A DNA stretch of 44,539 bases from Phocaeicola_A sp964580305 (lineage in GTDB: Bacteria; Bacteroidota; Bacteroidia; Bacteroidales; Bacteroidaceae): NCBI GenBank assembly GCA_964580305.1, contig CAZOKL010000004.1, positions 1 through 44,539 on the forward strand. Direction: 5' to 3'. Below are positions 40,418 to 44,539 of this stretch, piece by piece; position 1 is the first letter of the stretch, and each line of letters begins with the position of its first letter. The notes below the pieces were generated by a model. That model searched no databases. It was not told the origin of the DNA and was given only the letters and a program-made list of their open reading frames with translations. The position numbers were made by a program, and so were the translations under genes.

Positions 40418-42547
40418 ATGAACAAAACGCATATCGCAATGATGTCGGCAGCGATGCTATTGGCTTCGTGCTCGACAAACAACGGGAATCAAAATGCCGG
40501 TGACTCAACAGTCATCGGACGTCAGGAGATTACCATCAACAACGGCCGACTCAGCCCTGAAGCCCTCTGGGCCATGGGACGCATCGGAAGCGCAGCCGTG
40601 TCGCCCGATGCGCAAAAGGTGGCCTACACCGTGTCTTACTACAGCGTGCCAGAAAACAAAAGTCACAACGTTATCTACTTAATGAATGCCGACGGGACAG
40701 ACAACACCCTGCTCACCCAAGGAGCCGGCAACGAAGGTGAACCATGCTGGATAAAAGACGGCACGAAACTTGCTTATCTGAGTGCGGCCAATGGCAAAAA
40801 CGAAGTGTGGGAAATGAATCCGGACGGCAGCGGACGCAAAGTCATCGCATCGTATGAAGGTGGAGACATTGAAGGCTATTCATTCTCTCCCGACGGCAAG
40901 AAACTGCTGTTCATTGCCCAAGTGAAATATGGACAAACAACAACCGACATCCACCCAGACTTGCCGAAAGCGACAGGACGCATCATCACAGACCTCATGT
41001 ACAAGCACTGGGACGAGTGGGTGACCACCATCCCCCATCCTTTCGTTGCCGACTTTGACGGGCAAGCCATCAGCAATGTCACCGATATGCTCGAGGGTGA
41101 ACCTTACGAATCTCCCATGAAACCTTTTGGAGGAATCGAACAATTGGCATGGAGCCCCGATTCGAAAACCATCGCTTACACGTGCCGCAAGAAAACAGGC
41201 AAAGCCTATACACTGTCAACCGACTCCGACATCTACCTCTATAATATAGAAAGCAAACAGACAACCAACTTGTGCAAGGAGGAAGGAAACCCCGACCAGA
41301 ACATGGGCTATGACACCAATCCGCAATTTTCTCCCGACGGTAACTACATCGCATGGCAAAGCATGGCACGCGACGGTTACGAAAGTGACCGTAACCGCCT
41401 TTGCATCTACAGTCTGACTGACCACACAAAAACCTATGTCACTGAAAGCTTTGATTCCAACGTAGACTCTTATTGTTGGGACGCAGACTCACAATCGCTC
41501 TATTTCACGGGTGTATGGCATGCCACAAAAATGGTCTATCGCACTACGCTTGCCGGACAAGTGGAAAAACTCACCGACGGGGTATTCGATTATGATGTCG
41601 TAACCCTTTTGGATGACCGCCTCCTTTGCAAACGCCACTCCATGAGTGCTCCGGACGACTTTTATGCGGTCAGCCCTGCTGACGGGCAAGTGACACAGCT
41701 CACCACGGAAAACAAACACATCCTCGACCAAATCGAGATGGGACGTGTGGAAGAGCGTTGGATGAAAACCACCGATGGCAAGGACATGCTTGTTTGGATC
41801 ATCTATCCGCCCAAGTTTGACCCGTCTAAGAAATATCCCACCTTGCTCTACTGTGAAGGCGGTCCTCAAAGTCCGGTCAGCCAATTCTGGTCATTCCGCT
41901 GGAACTTCCAAATCATGGCAGCCAACGATTACATCATCGTAGCTCCCAACCGCCGCGGCTTACCCGGTTTCGGAAGCGAATGGCTTGAAGAAATCAGCGG
42001 GGATTATGGTGGACAATGCATGAAAGACTATCTCACCGCCATTGATACATTCGCAAAGGAACCTTTTGTTGACACTGACCACTTGGGCTGCGTAGGCGCC
42101 AGCTTCGGCGGATATTCTGTCTATTGGCTTGCCGGTCATCACAACAAACGCTTCAAGGCCTTCATCGCCCATGACGGTATTTTCAACATCGAACAACAGT
42201 ATCTTGAGACGGAAGAGATGTGGTTTGCCAACTGGGATATGGGCGGAGCCTATTGGGATAAAAATAATGCCATTGCCCAACGCACTTTTGCCAATTCTCC
42301 TCACAAGTTTGTCGACAAATGGGACACGCCCATCCTTTGCATTCACGGAGAAAAAGACTATCGCATCCTGGCATCTCAAGGCATGTCGGCTTTCAATGCC
42401 GCCATACTCCGTGGCATCCCTGCAGAGCTTCTCATTTATCCAGATGAAAACCATTGGGTGCTGAAACCTCAAAATGGAGTCTTATGGCAACGCACATTCT
42501 TTGCTTGGCTAGACAAATGGCTGAAGTCGGAAACAAACAACAAATGA
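40418..42547 (+). CDS. S9-family dipeptidyl peptidase (DPP5-like) lipoprotein
   Basis: A 709-residue prolyl-oligopeptidase-family serine peptidase. The N-terminus MNKTHIAMMSAAMLLASC is a lipoprotein signal. The first 430 residues carry beta-propeller/TolB-like blades (IGSAAVSPDAQKVAYTVSYY, GYSFSPDGKKLLFIAQ, QLAWSPDSKTIAYTCRK, PQFSPDGNYIAWQSMARDGYES). The alpha/beta-hydrolase domain follows with the nucleophile elbow GASFGGYS (Ser562), Asp647 in HGEKDYRI and His679 in DENHWVL, a complete triad. The best fit is the S9C/DPP5 group known from Porphyromonas gingivalis, which releases dipeptides from short peptides in the periplasm. It stands alone between a promoter and a terminator. Substrate preference is inferred from the family. 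Confidence 0.92.
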   Translation: MNKTHIAMMSAAMLLASCSTNNGNQNAGDSTVIGRQEITINNGRLSPEALWAMGRIGSAAVSPDAQKVAYTVSYYSVPENKSHNVIYLMNADGTDNTLLTQGAGNEGEPCWIKDGTKLAYLSAANGKNEVWEMNPDGSGRKVIASYEGGDIEGYSFSPDGKKLLFIAQVKYGQTTTDIHPDLPKATGRIITDLMYKHWDEWVTTIPHPFVADFDGQAISNVTDMLEGEPYESPMKPFGGIEQLAWSPDSKTIAYTCRKKTGKAYTLSTDSDIYLYNIESKQTTNLCKEEGNPDQNMGYDTNPQFSPDGNYIAWQSMARDGYESDRNRLCIYSLTDHTKTYVTESFDSNVDSYCWDADSQSLYFTGVWHATKMVYRTTLAGQVEKLTDGVFDYDVVTLLDDRLLCKRHSMSAPDDFYAVSPADGQVTQLTTENKHILDQIEMGRVEERWMKTTDGKDMLVWIIYPPKFDPSKKYPTLLYCEGGPQSPVSQFWSFRWNFQIMAANDYIIVAPNRRGLPGFGSEWLEEISGDYGGQCMKDYLTAIDTFAKEPFVDTDHLGCVGASFGGYSVYWLAGHHNKRFKAFIAHDGIFNIEQQYLETEEMWFANWDMGGAYWDKNNAIAQRTFANSPHKFVDKWDTPILCIHGEKDYRILASQGMSAFNAAILRGIPAELLIYPDENHWVLKPQNGVLWQRTFFAWLDKWLKSETNNK

Positions 42548-42560
42548 ATCTTAGGAAACA

Positions 42561-42592
42561 AAAAGGGTGCTCTGTCCGGGCACCCTTTTCAT
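42561..42592 (+). terminator. Intrinsic terminator after the S9 peptidase
   Basis: A perfect 10-base stem AAAAGGGTGC (42561-42570) and GCACCCTTTT (42580-42589), 9-base loop, 13 bases after the stop codon. A/T tracts on both sides would allow it to work in either direction. Confidence 0.9.
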
Positions 42593-42780
42593 ATTAACAT
42601 GAGTCAGTCTGAATAATCTTCTCCATTTCGCAAATCTATAAAATTAAAATACGGAATCCTTCCGAAATCCGGTATTTCATATTTATGGAAAATATTTCAT
42701 AGTGCCAAGTCAGAGGAGTGAAGAATGCAAAGGTGCATCTAAAAAGTCGTGCCGGTGTGTCGTGATTAAGTATATTGTTG

Positions 42781-42788
42781 TATCTTTG
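42781..42788 (+). promoter_or_regulatory. Candidate -7 element of the GT39 gene
   Basis: TATCTTTG is a perfect TAnnTTTG match, 37 bases before the ATG at 42825. No TTTG -33 box was found at the expected distance. It supports the internal ATG over the upstream open-frame start at 42702. Confidence 0.5.
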
Positions 42789-42824
42789 TACGGCAAGTTT
42801 TCCTTATTTGATCATCTTTTCGAT

Positions 42825-44519
42825 ATGAAAGACAAACAATTACTCCTATTTCTTGTCATGATATGCGGGGTGACGGTATTCCCCTTTCTTGGTGAGACCT
42901 TGTTTCAAAGCAAGGGTGAACCGCGTGAAGCTATCGTGGCCGTGTCCATGCTTCAGACTGACAACTGGATTCTCCCTGTCAACAATGGTGATGACATAGC
43001 CTATAAACCTCCGTTTTTTCATTGGTGCATCGCCTTCTTCTCCCTGTTTTCCGGTCATGTGACCGAGTACACCTCGCGTCTGCCGTCAGCCTTAGCGATG
43101 GTTATCTTGGCTATATGCACTTATCTGTTCTATGCTCGTCGTCGTGGGGCGGAATTGGGTTTCGTAACTGCATTGGTCACGTTAACAGCATTTGAAGTGC
43201 ATCGTGGAGGATGGATTTGCCGGGTGGATATGATGTTGACGCTGTTCATCGTGTTGGCACTCTTTCAGTTCTATCGTTGGCTGGAGCGCGGTGACCGAGG
43301 TATTCCTTTTTGGGCCGTATTGTGGATGAGTCTTGCCATATTGACTAAAGGACCGGTGGGTATTGTGCTTCCTTGCCTGGTGACGGGGGTGTACATGCTC
43401 ATCAAAGGACAGCGCTTCTGGTACACAGCGGGGAAGATGGTTGTAACAGCCGTGGCTTCTTGCATATTGCCTGCTGTGTGGTATGTGGCTGCCTATCAGC
43501 AGGGAGGGGACACTTTTCTCAATCTGGTGATGGAGGAAAACTTCGGCCGTTTTATGGGAAAGATGAGCTACAGCTCGCATGAGCATAATATGTTTTATAA
43601 CTTCACAACCGTGTTTTCCGGTTATGTGCCCTACACGCTGCTGATGTTATTGGCCATTCCTACTGCCATCTGTTCATTAAAAACTTGGAAGCGTCCGCAG
43701 CATTGGTGGAAAGCGTTTAAGGATTATGTTATCAATATGGACGAAGCGAGACTGTTTTCATTACTCAGCATCGTGCTCATTTTTGTGTTCTACTGCATTC
43801 CCAAGAGCAAGCGCAGCACTTATTTGCTTCCCATCTATCCCTTCATCGCTTATTTCCTGGCCGAGTTTCTGTTGTTCCTTTCGCGTCGAAAGTCATCTTT
43901 GCTCCATGTTTATGGTGTGATATTGTCGGTTGTGGCATTCTTGCCCATGCTGGCACTCTTTCTCATCAAGGGTGGTGTGGTGTCACGTTTTATACCTGCC
44001 GACAAAGCCGATTCGAGTTTCGGGCTCATTGTGCAGACCGTCTCTTCGACACCAATCGACGGAATGCATTGGGTGTATATCGCCTTACCAATTGTGGCCA
44101 TCGCTGTGTTTGTTAAATATGTAAGGTCACGTCGACAACTGCTCTATCCGGTGCTTGGAGTCATTTTCACCATATACATTTCGCTTGATTCGGTCTATCA
44201 GCCCGAGGTGATGAATGCCAAGTCAGACAAACCCATCGCTGAGGCCATTCGAACCCATGTACCAGAAGGTTATCTTTACAGTTATATTTCAACGGAGATG
44301 ATGCGTTATTTTACAGTTAACTTCTATCTAGACAACCGTGTACTTCAGTTTGAGACGGAAAATCCACGCGAGGGGTATTTGCTCATCGGGCCACACGAAT
44401 ACGAGTCGTTTGCAAAACGGCATACAAATTATATGTTTGAAGAAGTCTATCGCAGCATGAAGAAAAGTTGCGACACAAAGGCACCTATCGTGATGTACCG
44501 GTTTTGGATGAAAAACTAA
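42825..44519 (+). CDS. ArnT/GT39-like membrane glycosyltransferase
   Basis: A 564-residue polytopic membrane protein of the PMT/ArnT group, which transfers sugars from polyprenyl-phosphate donors to lipid A, proteins or other envelope acceptors on the periplasmic side. From the ATG at 42825 the first helix (LLLFLVMICGVTVFPFLG) is followed by the family loop GEPREAIVAVSMLQTDNWILPVNNGDDIAYKPPFFHW, with the catalytic acidic residue region (GEPREA in place of the usual D-E-x-R-Y) and the KPP motif. About eleven further helices follow. The segment WMSLAILTKGPVGIVLPCLV is also typical. The C-terminal periplasmic part (FTVNFYLDNRVLQFETENPREGYLLI) matches the soluble domain of ArnT-like enzymes. Donor and acceptor are unknown. 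It stands alone at the window end. Confidence 0.9.
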   Translation: MKDKQLLLFLVMICGVTVFPFLGETLFQSKGEPREAIVAVSMLQTDNWILPVNNGDDIAYKPPFFHWCIAFFSLFSGHVTEYTSRLPSALAMVILAICTYLFYARRRGAELGFVTALVTLTAFEVHRGGWICRVDMMLTLFIVLALFQFYRWLERGDRGIPFWAVLWMSLAILTKGPVGIVLPCLVTGVYMLIKGQRFWYTAGKMVVTAVASCILPAVWYVAAYQQGGDTFLNLVMEENFGRFMGKMSYSSHEHNMFYNFTTVFSGYVPYTLLMLLAIPTAICSLKTWKRPQHWWKAFKDYVINMDEARLFSLLSIVLIFVFYCIPKSKRSTYLLPIYPFIAYFLAEFLLFLSRRKSSLLHVYGVILSVVAFLPMLALFLIKGGVVSRFIPADKADSSFGLIVQTVSSTPIDGMHWVYIALPIVAIAVFVKYVRSRRQLLYPVLGVIFTIYISLDSVYQPEVMNAKSDKPIAEAIRTHVPEGYLYSYISTEMMRYFTVNFYLDNRVLQFETENPREGYLLIGPHEYESFAKRHTNYMFEEVYRSMKKSCDTKAPIVMYRFWMKN

Positions 44520-44539
44520 GCTGCAATTAGGGATATTCA

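Overview
The window looks like a chromosomal segment of a Bacteroidales bacterium (Bacteroides/Prevotella type). The evidence is many Bacteroidota lipoprotein signals, a BACON-domain lipoprotein, a DUF4270 lipoprotein, the methylmalonyl-CoA decarboxylase set of the succinate-to-propionate route, a DUF1015-serA-serC cluster, and several promoters of the Bacteroidota form TTTG-N19/20-TAnnTTTG. A run of exactly 100 Ns flanked by the same 55 bases on both sides indicates a draft, probably k-mer-based, assembly. The genus cannot be fixed from sequence reading alone.

Layout. 1-2000: dnaK (minus). 2000-2600: a non-coding stretch with a 22-base tandem repeat. 2603-6162: three overlapping plus-strand lipoprotein genes, the most unusual locus: a small BACON protein, a BMP/PnrA-type binding protein without a transporter, and a fusion of a periplasmic-binding-protein fold to a complete legumain (family C13) protease domain. 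6193-6303: a MITE-like inverted-repeat element. 6415-12055: an RND efflux operon (adaptor, pump, outer-membrane channel) with a divergent AraC-type regulator (12281-13270). 13438-17981: glycerate kinase, then gmd-fcl (GDP-fucose synthesis) divergent from manA. 18039-18248: the assembly gap. 18496-21866: serC-serA-DUF1015. 22059-24588: DbpA-like helicase, a nucleosidase and a macrodomain protein. 24673-24745: initiator tRNA with its own promoter and terminator. 24948-27688: a tight minus-strand operon of nitroreductase, membrane protein, DUF2520 protein, KdsC and Maf. 28476-30951: TPR protein and FemAB/GNAT-like protein. 31203-35797: mce-mmdA-LTD/OadG-mmdC-mmdB. 35887-37094: panC-panD. 37908-40162: short glycogen-synthase-like protein and DUF4270 lipoprotein. 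40192-40327: a second MITE-like element. 40418-42547: S9 peptidase (DPP5-like). 42825-44519: GT39/ArnT-like membrane glycosyltransferase.

How parts work together. The mmd operon epimerises and decarboxylates methylmalonyl-CoA and couples this to Na+ export, the energy-conserving end of propionate fermentation. gmd-fcl and manA supply mannose- and fucose-based sugar nucleotides for surface glycans. KdsC and the ArnT-like enzyme point to LPS-type envelope biogenesis. serC and serA make phosphoserine by a route whose PGDH carries Lys where the family catalytic His is usual. The best candidate for an undescribed system is the 2603-6162 operon: my inference is a cell-surface, ligand-sensing asparaginyl-protease or transpeptidase module.
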